64,000 nucleotides of DNA. It comes from CAZSSM01 sp964609385. Its GTDB lineage: Bacteria > Planctomycetota > Planctomycetia > Isosphaerales > Isosphaeraceae. The notes beneath the pieces were generated by a model. It made no database searches, was not told the origin of the DNA, and was given only the letters and a program-made list of their open reading frames with translations. Shown piece after piece: positions 26,276 through 34,702 of this stretch. The stretch is from NCBI GenBank assembly GCA_964609385.1, contig CAZSSM010000035.1, positions 1 through 64,000 on the forward strand, written 5' to 3'. Made by a program: the position numbers and the translations under genes. Positions within the stretch are counted from its first letter, which is position 1, and each line of letters opens with the position of its first letter.

Positions 26276-28570
26276 ATGACCATGACGAGAACGACGAGCT
26301 GTTCGAAGCAATCCTCGGTGGGGCGTCTCATGAGCCACGCGGGTTGGAGACTGGCCCTCCGCGACCTCGCCATCGTCGGCCTGGGCGTGTGGATGGTGAT
26401 GGTCGGATCGGTCCTCGTGGTGGGCGTCGCTGAGGGGGCCGAGCCGAAGGACGTGGCTGATTCGGTGCGCCGTGAGTACCTGGATCGTCGGTCACGTGCG
26501 GGGGTCGATGCCACGTTGCATGTCGACCTGGCCTTGTGGTGCTCGGATCACGACCTCGAGGACGAGTCATCGTTCCACCTGGCCATGGCGGTGGCCCACG
26601 ACCCGGACAACGCGCGGGCTCGTGGCCTGATGGGCCAGGTCAAGCACCGAGGCCGCTGGGTCGATCCGGCCACAGTCGTCAAGACCGACCGCCAGGACGA
26701 GCAGCTCGCTGCGAAGCGTGCGGAGTATCGACGTCTCCGATCACGTTCGGGTTCGACGGTGGCCGACCATGAGCGGCTGGCCGGTTGGTGCTTCCGTCAG
26801 GGCTTGGACGTGGAGGGGAAGGCTCACCTTCACGCGTTGGTGGGTCAGGACCCGAGCCGTGTGGATGTGTGGCGTCGGCTGGGCTACGAGCAGTATCGGG
26901 GTCAATGGCTTCCTCGGGAGGAGATCGCTGCGCGTCGGGAAGAGGATCGGTTCCAAGCGGCGGCCAACGAGGAGTGGTTCGAGCGGTTTGAGGTCCTACG
27001 TAAGCGTCTGAAGAAGCGATCGCGTGATGCTCGAGAGGCGGCGGCTCGTCGGGTGGACGCCGAATTGGCGTCGATCGATGATCCGCGAGCGGTCCCGGCG
27101 ACGTGGGTGGTCTGGATCCTTGGTGCGGAGGATCGAGACGATCTTCGACGCGGTTTGGATCTGCTGAGTCGCCTGGCGACACCGTTATCGTCGGAATACC
27201 TGGCGATGATCTCAGTGATGGGTAATGATCCCGAGCTGCGAGGTCGTGCGTTGACAGCCCTTCGTGACCGCGATGCCCGCGAGTTTCTGCCGATGCTGAT
27301 CGAGTCGATGGGCGATCCGATCCGGTATCGAATCACACCGTTCAATGGGGACGGCTCGACCGCGGCGATCGAGCTGGAGGATCCGACCGCCCGCGTTTTG
27401 AGCCTCTACCAATCGTTCCGGCCGCGAGATGGCGGTGTGATTACGTTGGGGATCGCTCAGGGTCAGTCGTTCTCTCGGATGATATTTGGAGGATTCATAC
27501 GTTCGCGAGACGGTGCCGTGCCTCCAACGTTTTCGCTAAGAGCGATCGCAAATTCCTTGGAAGGAGCACCAACCGAGCTACGTGAGACGATTAATGGAAT
27601 CATTTCAAGACGTGCAGATGATTCGAGTGAGGGCTCTAGCGATGATCAACAGAGCCCGACTCCGCAGTTGGGAGAAGGAGATGTGCTGTTTCGAGATAGT
27701 TTTTATGATTCTGTGTATTTTGAGCGGCAGCGTCGACACAACGAGGCCCTACGTCAGAAACTGATCTCCGACGTCGCGATGGTTGAGGCGTACAATCGAA
27801 ACGTGATTCTCTGGAACGGCCGAGTGGAAGCGGTCATCGCGCTGGCCGTCGGCGAGGAGCCTGAGCAACCTCAAGCCGAACTGGACGGTTTCCGAGACGT
27901 CGGGGTTGGACCGGCAGATGGCGTTGGTGACGGGGCTGGCTTCCAGGTCGATCCGGCTGGAATTCCCGCGTTCCGGACCCGCGAGAGCTATCGATATTGG
28001 TGGGCCGACCAGATGGGATACCTCTATGAGCCGCCGCCGCGTCGCCAGTTCGTGACCACGACCGCGGCTCCCCGTGTTACTTTGCCTCCGAGTCGGATCC
28101 GAATTTCCTGTTCCTGTTTTGCAGCGGGGACGTTGGTCGCGGCGCGTGAGGGCTTGATCCCGATCGATCAGGTGAAGGTGGGCGACCAGGTGCTTTCCCA
28201 GGACGTCGACACCGGCGAGATCGCCTATCGCGCTGTTCGGGACAGCCGCCAGACTCGCGTGGCCCCGACCTGGGCGATCACGACCGAGGATGAGGTGATC
28301 GAGGCGACCGACATCCACCGGTTCTGGGTCGCCGGCCGTGGCTGGGTGATGGCCCGCGATCTGGAGCCGGGCGATCAACTCCGCTCGGTGGGTCGTTCGG
28401 TGGTGGTGGCCTCCGTGAGCGCGGGGCGTCAACCGGTTCCGGTTTACAACCTGGAGGTGGTAGGGACGCCGACGTATTTCGTGGGTTCGTCTCAGGTGTT
28501 GGTTCACGACAACACGCTGCCGGCCGATCCCGAAGTGGCCTTCGATCAGATCGCGGCTGAGTCCGAGTGA
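26276..28570 (+). CDS. Hint-domain secreted protein, paralogue 1
   Basis: This 764-residue protein has a long leader with hydrophobic core LAIVGLGVWMVMVGSVLVVG. Two copies of a planctomycete motif follow: LALWCSDHDLEDESSFHL and LAGWCFRQGLDVEGKAHL, each ending in a G-x-W segment. A charged coiled region (residues about 215-270) and HEAT-like helices come next, then a variable middle (about 385-495). The C-terminus is a Hint domain: Cys614 in CFAAGTLV, VKVGDQVLSQD, TDIH (Thr678/His681), and PVYNLEVVGTPTYFVG ending LVHDN at Asn746. An 18-residue tail remains and no toxin domain follows. GGAG 8 bases upstream supports the ATG at 26276. Confidence 0.85.
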   Translation: MTMTRTTSCSKQSSVGRLMSHAGWRLALRDLAIVGLGVWMVMVGSVLVVGVAEGAEPKDVADSVRREYLDRRSRAGVDATLHVDLALWCSDHDLEDESSFHLAMAVAHDPDNARARGLMGQVKHRGRWVDPATVVKTDRQDEQLAAKRAEYRRLRSRSGSTVADHERLAGWCFRQGLDVEGKAHLHALVGQDPSRVDVWRRLGYEQYRGQWLPREEIAARREEDRFQAAANEEWFERFEVLRKRLKKRSRDAREAAARRVDAELASIDDPRAVPATWVVWILGAEDRDDLRRGLDLLSRLATPLSSEYLAMISVMGNDPELRGRALTALRDRDAREFLPMLIESMGDPIRYRITPFNGDGSTAAIELEDPTARVLSLYQSFRPRDGGVITLGIAQGQSFSRMIFGGFIRSRDGAVPPTFSLRAIANSLEGAPTELRETINGIISRRADDSSEGSSDDQQSPTPQLGEGDVLFRDSFYDSVYFERQRRHNEALRQKLISDVAMVEAYNRNVILWNGRVEAVIALAVGEEPEQPQAELDGFRDVGVGPADGVGDGAGFQVDPAGIPAFRTRESYRYWWADQMGYLYEPPPRRQFVTTTAAPRVTLPPSRIRISCSCFAAGTLVAAREGLIPIDQVKVGDQVLSQDVDTGEIAYRAVRDSRQTRVAPTWAITTEDEVIEATDIHRFWVAGRGWVMARDLEPGDQLRSVGRSVVVASVSAGRQPVPVYNLEVVGTPTYFVGSSQVLVHDNTLPADPEVAFDQIAAESE
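28433..28503 (+). repeat. 71-bp exact repeat, copy 1 (Hint 3' end)
   Basis: These bases are identical to 30810-30880, including all synonymous positions, and encode PVPVYNLEVVGTPTYFVGSS and the adjacent VLV. Flanking coding DNA differs at many third positions, so recent gene conversion is the simplest reading. Confidence 0.85.
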
Positions 28571-28724
28571 CGCTGCCATTGGCGATCGTCGATTCGCCGT
28601 GTGGCCCGACCCAATCGACGTGATTCGGCCAGATCTTGGATCTTGATCAATCTGTTTTTGCTTGTAACACCACCTTAGTTGAGATGCTAGATCGCGTTCA
28701 TTCTCTTGTGAGAAAGGGTCGGAA

Positions 28725-30950
28725 ATGACGAGCCGGTCACGTTCTCGATTTAGCTTGGGGATTTTGTCTGTGTTGGGGATGCTGGTGTTGGTGGTGATCC
28801 CGTCGGCTTCGGCGTTGATGTTGGACGACGTTGATTCGGTGCGCCGTGAGTACCTGGACCGTCGGTCCCGGGCCGGGGTCGATGCCACGTTGCATGTCGA
28901 CTTGGCCTTGTGGTGCTCGGACTATGGGCTCGAGGACGAGTCATCGTTCCACTTGGCCATGGCGGTGGCTCACGACCCGGACAATGGGCGGGCTCGTGGC
29001 CTGATGGGCCAGGTCAAGCACCAGGGCCGCTGGGTCGACCCGTCGGTGGTCATGGAGCGGGACCGCAAGGACGGCGAGCTTTCGGCCAAGCGATCGGCAT
29101 ATCGTCGCCTCCGATCCCGTTCGGGTTCGACAGCGGCCGACCATGAGCGTCTGGCCCGTTGGTGCTTCCGTCAGGGCTTAGACGTGGAGGGGAAGGCCCA
29201 CTTGCATGCGTTGGTGGGTCAAGACCCGAGTCGCACGGATGCGTGGCGCGAGCTGGGCTACGAGCAGTACCGGGGGCAATGGTTGCCGCGCGCGGAGATC
29301 GCGACGCGCCAGCAGGAGGAGCGGGAACAGTCGGCGGCCAACGTGCGCTGGGCGTCCCGGTTCGCGTCGCTGCGGGAGAGCCTGGAGAAGCGATTGCGGG
29401 ACGCGCGTGAGGCAGCGTCGCGTCGGGTCGCTGCGGAGTTGTCGACCATCGAGGACCCTCGGGTGGTCGATGCGGCCTGGCATTGTTGGATCGTGGAGGC
29501 TCGCGGTCGGGAGGACCAGCGGCGCGGTCTGGGGCTCCTACGTCAGGTGGCGACTCCGGCCTCGTCGGAATACCTGGCCGCCTTCGCGGTCCTGAGCCAG
29601 GACGAGGCCCTGCGCGGTGAGGCGATCCGGGCGCTTCGTCGGCGCGACGCTCGCGAGTTCGTGCCGATGCTGATCGAGGCGATGGCCGATCCGATCCGGT
29701 ATCGGGTGACGCCGATTGGTGGTTCGGGCGCCGCGGGCGTGATCGAACTGGAGGACACGACGACGCGGGTGTTGAGCCTCTATCGCACGCATGTTCCACG
29801 AATGGTTGGAATTGTGAATCAAATCGGGACTAGAGGCCTATACCAGATCGATTATTCTTGGAGTGATCTTAGACACGCGATTGGGGCGCGTTGGACTGTT
29901 GAGCGTCTGAGAAATGCGGACCGGGTTCACGCACGGCTCGAGGCGTTTTTGGGGCAACTCAAAGGCATGGAGGGCCTCCCTACGGACTTGCGCGACCGCC
30001 TGGACGAGGTGAAGCTGCCTGAACCGTCGGTAACCCATTCGGCGTCGTTGCCGCACGTCCCCCACGGCATCGGCACGGTCAATCAAGAGCGGTTTGTGGC
30101 ACCCTACGAGCAGCTCCAGGCGATCTACAACGAGATGGTACGCCGGAAGCTGATTTCGGATGTGCAACTGATCGAGCGGCACAATCGGAATCTGTTGCCC
30201 TGGAATACGCGGGTGGGTGAGGTCATCCGCCTCGCATCCGTCGAGGGCGAAGCGGCGGCGCCTCTGCCGGGCTTCGCCGACGTCGGGATCCTGGAGGACG
30301 CGCGCGGTGACGGCCAGCCGATCCGCCCCGATTTTACGGAGCGGCTACCGGCGCTGTTCCGCGAGAGCTGGCGCTCCTGGTGGGCCGACCAGATTGGAAT
30401 CCACTACGAGACTCCTCGACGCGAGTATGTCACCAGCACCGACGCCCCCCAGGTCGCCATCCCGAGGTTCGGCGTGCTTCTGGCCTCCTGCTTCTCGGCG
30501 GGGACGTTGGTGTCGACCCGAAACGGGTCGGTGCCGATCGAGCGGGTCAAGGTGGGCGACCAGGTCCTGGCCCAGGACGTAGTTACCGGGGAGCTCGCCT
30601 ACCGCGCCGTCCAGGGCAGCCGCCAGACGCGTGTGGCCCCGACCCGATCGATCGAGTTGAGCGACGGCGAGGGGATCCGGGCGACCGACATCCACCGGTT
30701 CTGGCTCACCGGCCAGGGTTGGGTGATGGCCCAGGATCTGCAACCGGGCGACCGCCTGCGTTCCTTGGGCCGGACCGTCGCGGTGGCTTCGGTGAGCGGC
30801 AACAGCGCCCCGGTTCCGGTTTACAACCTGGAGGTGGTAGGGACGCCGACGTATTTCGTGGGTTCGTCTCAGGTGTTGGTCCACGACAACACGCTTCCGG
30901 CCGATCCGGATAGGGCCTTTGACCAGATCGCGGCTACGGAAACGGAGTGA
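28725..30950 (+). CDS. Hint-domain secreted protein, paralogue 2
   Basis: This 741-residue protein is a tandem paralogue of the gene before it, 154 bp downstream. It has a signal peptide (SLGILSVLGMLVLVVIPSAS), the same two LALWCSD/LARWCFR repeats, a basic coiled section, helical repeats, and a C-terminal Hint domain with Cys589 in CFSAGTLVS, TDIH, and LVHDN with Asn722 followed by 19 residues. All residues needed for Hint autoprocessing (Cys, TxxH, terminal His/Asn) are present. The middle, about residues 345-480, is unrelated to the equivalent part of paralogue 1. The ATG at 28725 is preceded by AAAGG. Self-cleavage or C-terminal modification of an exported protein is the likely chemistry (inference). 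Confidence 0.85.
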   Translation: MTSRSRSRFSLGILSVLGMLVLVVIPSASALMLDDVDSVRREYLDRRSRAGVDATLHVDLALWCSDYGLEDESSFHLAMAVAHDPDNGRARGLMGQVKHQGRWVDPSVVMERDRKDGELSAKRSAYRRLRSRSGSTAADHERLARWCFRQGLDVEGKAHLHALVGQDPSRTDAWRELGYEQYRGQWLPRAEIATRQQEEREQSAANVRWASRFASLRESLEKRLRDAREAASRRVAAELSTIEDPRVVDAAWHCWIVEARGREDQRRGLGLLRQVATPASSEYLAAFAVLSQDEALRGEAIRALRRRDAREFVPMLIEAMADPIRYRVTPIGGSGAAGVIELEDTTTRVLSLYRTHVPRMVGIVNQIGTRGLYQIDYSWSDLRHAIGARWTVERLRNADRVHARLEAFLGQLKGMEGLPTDLRDRLDEVKLPEPSVTHSASLPHVPHGIGTVNQERFVAPYEQLQAIYNEMVRRKLISDVQLIERHNRNLLPWNTRVGEVIRLASVEGEAAAPLPGFADVGILEDARGDGQPIRPDFTERLPALFRESWRSWWADQIGIHYETPRREYVTSTDAPQVAIPRFGVLLASCFSAGTLVSTRNGSVPIERVKVGDQVLAQDVVTGELAYRAVQGSRQTRVAPTRSIELSDGEGIRATDIHRFWLTGQGWVMAQDLQPGDRLRSLGRTVAVASVSGNSAPVPVYNLEVVGTPTYFVGSSQVLVHDNTLPADPDRAFDQIAATETE
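30810..30880 (+). repeat. 71-bp exact repeat, copy 2 (Hint 3' end)
   Basis: Identical partner of 28433-28503 within paralogue 2. It covers the last two strands of the Hint fold, just before the catalytic His/Asn. Confidence 0.85.
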
Positions 30951-31201
30951 TCCATGAACGGTTCGCGATTCCAACGACCCCGTGGCGTTTCGGGGACATC
31001 GGGGCCGATCCCCTCGCGATGACCGGGCACCGGTGATATCATGGGTGAACCGGTCGAGGGATAAGACAGACTGAGATGTCCTCGCGGATCCGATCGATCG
31101 GTGTTCCCAGCCTCGCTGATGTCTCGATCTCGAAGATGCGGCCCCGATTGACGCCAACGATCCGGGTCGCATCTTCGCCTGCGCGCCGATTGCAAAACGC
31201 C

Positions 31202-32596
31202 TCAGTCGTTGTCGTCCGCCTCACGGGTCTCGTCGAGATGCAGGATGAGGGCCGACTCGAGTTCGTCCGGTTTGAAGCCGAACGGTCCGCGGCCGCTCTT
31301 GTAGGCGACACGGCCGTCGCGGTCGATCAGGTAGAGTCGGCTGGGCATTCCGCTATAGCGCCCGCCGACGGCGTCATCGAGGGTGTCGACCAGCATCGGC
31401 ATCGGGAACCCGAGGGTTTGTCGACAGACCTCAGCGACCTCGACGCGTCGCCCGTAGGTCTCCGGCTGGGCGATCGCGACGCCGGCCCGCTCGTTGCTGG
31501 CCATCCGCCAACCGCCGGTCGGATGCGCTTCGCGAACATAGACCATCAGGAACTCCGCGCGATCGGCGTAGCGTCGGTAGAGCTTCTCGACGTTGCCGGC
31601 CTGGACGCGGAACGGGCCGCAGGTGAAGTTGCCGAAGATCAGGACGATCGGTCGAGGCCCGACCCGGTCGGCCAGCCGGACGGTCTGTTCGCCGTCGACG
31701 GTCGTCAAGGTGAAGTCGGGCGCCGGCTCGCCCAAGTCGGGACCCGGCCGCAACGCGCCGATCTCCTGGGCGAAGAGGCCGCGGATCAACGTGCCCATGG
31801 ACGGTCCGCTCATGAGACGGGCCATCTCTTCTTCGTTCGGGGCCGTATCGTTTGCTTCGCCCTCGTCGTTGTCTTCAGCATCGATCGCGGGCAACGGTGG
31901 CGTTGGTGCGGGGGGCTGGAAGAGGTCGCGGAGGTCGTTGAGGGAGGCGAAGCCGAGCCCTTCGGGATCCATCTGGTCGAGGATCTCGAGCAGCTCCTCG
32001 CGCGAGACGCGGCCGTCGGCGTCGGCGTCGGCCCGATCGAAGAGGTAGACGCCGGGGTTATATGTCAGGGCGTGCTGGTCGAAGGCGAAGTCGGCCTCGG
32101 TCAGCACGCCGTTGTGGTCGCGGTCGAGCCGGTCGAACGCGTCGTCGTCGAGCGTGGGCGTCTCGGCGGGCAGGATCAGGTTGTCGTCGTTCCGGTCGTA
32201 CCGGTTCCGCACGAATTCCCAGCCGAACCGAGTCCGCGACGCCGCCTTGGGGAACCAGCCGTCGCGAGGCCCGAGCTGGCTCCCTTGAAGGATGTCGACC
32301 AGCATCGCCAGCCACTCGGGATGATCCGGCCAACGCGTGGCCAAGGCGTCTTCCAACCGGCGACCCATCGGCGCTGCCAGTCGTTCCAGGACCGCTGAGG
32401 CCTCGAAGATCTGCGGATCCAACGCGTTCGGGACGTCGTGGGTGTCGATGTCGTGCGGGATATCGTGGACCTCGGATCCATGAACGGGTCCCGCATGCAG
32501 GTGGAGATTCGGTCCGACGAGGCCGATCAGGGCGACCCCAACGAGCAGCCAGGGCATCGGACGGGCGGGGCGTTCGAGGTGAGACGGGATGGTCAT
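31202..32596 (-). CDS. Deiodinase-like thioredoxin-fold protein with EF-hands
   Basis: This 464-residue exported protein has a hydrophobic leader (PMPWLLVGVALIGLVGP). Two EF-hand calcium loops follow: residues 158-169 (DRDHNGVLTEAD) and 190-201 (DADADGRVSREE). The C-terminal third resembles the iodothyronine deiodinase family: VLIFGNFTCGPFR with Cys326 at the selenocysteine position, then LMVYVREAHPTGGWRM, matching the vertebrate VYIxEAHPSDGW motif. A thioredoxin/peroxiredoxin-like redox role is likely; dehalogenation is possible. The ATG at 32594-32596 has AGGAG upstream. A longer in-frame opening toward 33232 lacks support and overlaps the divergent gene. Confidence 0.82.
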   Translation of the reverse strand: MTIPSHLERPARPMPWLLVGVALIGLVGPNLHLHAGPVHGSEVHDIPHDIDTHDVPNALDPQIFEASAVLERLAAPMGRRLEDALATRWPDHPEWLAMLVDILQGSQLGPRDGWFPKAASRTRFGWEFVRNRYDRNDDNLILPAETPTLDDDAFDRLDRDHNGVLTEADFAFDQHALTYNPGVYLFDRADADADGRVSREELLEILDQMDPEGLGFASLNDLRDLFQPPAPTPPLPAIDAEDNDEGEANDTAPNEEEMARLMSGPSMGTLIRGLFAQEIGALRPGPDLGEPAPDFTLTTVDGEQTVRLADRVGPRPIVLIFGNFTCGPFRVQAGNVEKLYRRYADRAEFLMVYVREAHPTGGWRMASNERAGVAIAQPETYGRRVEVAEVCRQTLGFPMPMLVDTLDDAVGGRYSGMPSRLYLIDRDGRVAYKSGRGPFGFKPDELESALILHLDETREADDND

Positions 32597-32936
32597 TGAA
32601 GGGCTCCTTGGAGGGGCTGGGGCCGATTCCCTCGGCGATCTCGTCCCGGGCGCGAGGCGTGGGATCGCGATCGGGACGCGTTTCGAATAGACCCGACCGC
32701 AGAACCGCCCCGCAAGCCATCGCGCCGATTTCCCGGGACGCGCCGACGCGGCACATTGATCGGGGCCACGGCTCGGTTGACCAGGCCGGGGTCTTCGGTG
32801 ACACTCGAATCGAACCCCCACGCATCGACGAGACGGGACGATCATCGCGTTGCGCCTCGGCACCCGCTCGGTCCCTTCGCGACGGTCTCGGCCCGGCCTC
32901 AACGATGAGGCGCTAGTCCCGAACAGGGTGTGCACG
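32597..32936. other. Divergent intergenic region
   Basis: These 340 bp separate the deiodinase-like gene and a rightward small gene. GC-rich throughout, with no gene or repeat that I can support; it presumably holds two promoters. Confidence 0.3.
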
Positions 32937-33545
32937 ATGACGACCGTGATCGCCGCGATCCTGCTCTGCCTGGTTGTCCAGGAGCCCCCCAAGCCGTCCG
33001 ACGACCCGGTCTGGGAGCCCGACCCAGCCTTGCTGTCGAAGCTCGGTCCCACCTTCGATGCGGTGATCTTCGGATTCCGGCCCCCCGAGGGATGGGCCGT
33101 CGGGGAGATCTCCGACAAGATCATCATTACGATGCAGTGGACTTCGCCCAAGAAGGACGACGTGATCCGTCTGACCCGGTTGAGCCAGGGCAATACGGGG
33201 ACCTCGGAGTTCGACCCGTTCGACGCGGCCAAGGGGGCGATCTTCGCCTATTTCCGCGAGGTCTATCGGCTGCGTTACCCCAAGGCGCGGTTGGTGCGGA
33301 CCGAGCCCGAGGAGGGCTTGATCAACGGGATCCGCTTCACCCGCGTCCGCGCCACCTTCGGCGATGGCGAGGGCGGGATCGACTACACCTATGCCGTCTC
33401 GGGGCAGATCGATGGCGAGCCGGTCACCTTCTTCGCCTTCTGCGACGAGATGCCGACGGTCCAGCTCTGCGAGACCTCCGCGGCCACCATCGCTCGGCAA
33501 GGACCCGACCCGGATCCCGACGATTCGGCTGGTGCGGGGCGGTGA
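32937..33545 (+). CDS. Small secreted protein of unknown function
   Basis: This 202-residue protein begins at the ATG 32937 with a short hydrophobic leader (MTTVIAAILLCLVVQEPPKP). The mature part has a mixed alpha/beta pattern with EGWAVGEISDKIIITMQWTS, YFREVYRLRYPKARLVRT and a C-terminal acidic tail. It resembles the general class of planctomycete periplasmic proteins with a PsbP-like or lipocalin-sized domain, but I cannot place it. It lies opposite the deiodinase-like gene and next to the broken RNA-ligase locus; no functional link is evident. Confidence 0.6.
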   Translation: MTTVIAAILLCLVVQEPPKPSDDPVWEPDPALLSKLGPTFDAVIFGFRPPEGWAVGEISDKIIITMQWTSPKKDDVIRLTRLSQGNTGTSEFDPFDAAKGAIFAYFREVYRLRYPKARLVRTEPEEGLINGIRFTRVRATFGDGEGGIDYTYAVSGQIDGEPVTFFAFCDEMPTVQLCETSAATIARQGPDPDPDDSAGAGR

Positions 33546-33610
33546 CCTTGGCACAGTCCCTGACATAATAATGTGCCGATCACCTGGGACGAACTGCTTG
33601 CTCGTCTCTT

Positions 33611-34617
33611 TCAGGCCTCGTCGTCAATGTCGACGCGATGGGCCTCGAGCGGCGTGGGCGGTTCGCAACGACGGGCCAGTTTGTGGATCACCGCCTCGGG
33701 GACCAAGTCGGCTCGTCGACGGTTACGTTCGAGGATCGCGGGGAGGGGCGGCTCCAGGTAGACGATTTCGATCCGAGCGTTATAGCTGGCGAACAGGTCG
33801 ATCCAGCGGTCCCGGGTCCGACGGACCGTGTTGGTGGCGTTGAACGCGAACGAAACGCCTTGGCGGAGCAGGTTCCGACACCGCTCGCGGGCCTCCTGAA
33901 CGACTCGTCCTTGATCGTCGGTCGGGTCGACGCCGAGGTCGCGCCGGTGAGCGGGTTGTCGAACCGACTGTCGAATCGCGATGGGCCGATGAGCGAATCG
34001 AGATCCGCTCGGGAGATCGTCCCCCGATGAATCACCGGGACGGTCGCGATCCCGGTTCCCTCCAGGATCGAGAGCCGCGTCGCGAGATCCAGGAACGCCA
34101 CCCGCTCTTTGTCATAGATGTCGAACTCGAAGAAGTAATGCGGGAGGCGTCGATAGGGGATCGAGTGGTGGGCATAGACCCATTCGCCGAAGAGCAGGTA
34201 ACGGTCGCCGAGCATGCCCTCGAGCGTCGCGTGTTTGGTGGCGGTCCACTGCTTCAGGAGGTCGTACTGCGGGTGCATCCCTTCGGTGATGAGGTGTCCA
34301 CGGCATTGGAGGATCAAGTCACCGCGCGGACCGAAGTGGAGACCAACATTGGTGCCGTCGAGCTTCTCCTCGACGATCAGCGAGGGATCGATGAGCATCC
34401 GCGACGATTCGTCGGGTCCGAAATGCTTGTCGTCGACGGTCCCGGCCGACCCGAACAGGTGGGGCGTCCGCGGATACTTGACGAACTCACCATGCGACGC
34501 GCCCACCGGTCCGATCCCTTCTCGTCGCTCCGAAAGATCCGCGAATCCTGGCCTGGACGATCCATGCGGTGGACAATCCAACCAGCCTGTGGGTTCGGAT
34601 TGGGGACCAAGTCTCAA
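33611..34617 (-). pseudogene. Broken RNA ligase joined out of frame to a polynucleotide kinase fragment
   Basis: From about 34540 leftward the frame encodes an RNA ligase N-terminal half: VKYPRTPHLFGSAGTVDDKHF region (landmark KYPRTPHLFGS), nucleotidyltransferase motif EEKLDGTNVG with the adenylated Lys, and FGEWVYAHHSIPY. After DNPLTGA (near 33945) similarity stops; the ligase motifs IV-V are absent. In another frame from about 33950 to the stop at 33611-33613 runs the C-terminal part of a P-loop polynucleotide kinase: RDLGVDPTDDQGRVVQEARE, SFAFNATNTVRRTRDRWID, EIVYLEPPLPAILERNRRRA. A deletion has fused two RNA-repair genes. No good ligase start remains (only a TTG at 34615-34617). Confidence 0.75.
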
Positions 34618-34702
34618 ACCAGACCGTGACGATCTGCGCTCTGGGTGACTCTAAGATGGTGGATTGACTCGGTGCGTTGCGGTGACGTAGGGAGAATCGG
34701 CG

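Noticed and set aside
32597..33232. N-terminal extension of the deiodinase-like protein
   Set aside because: Extension lacks homology, overlaps a divergent gene, and the ATG at 32596 has a good ribosome site and signal peptide.
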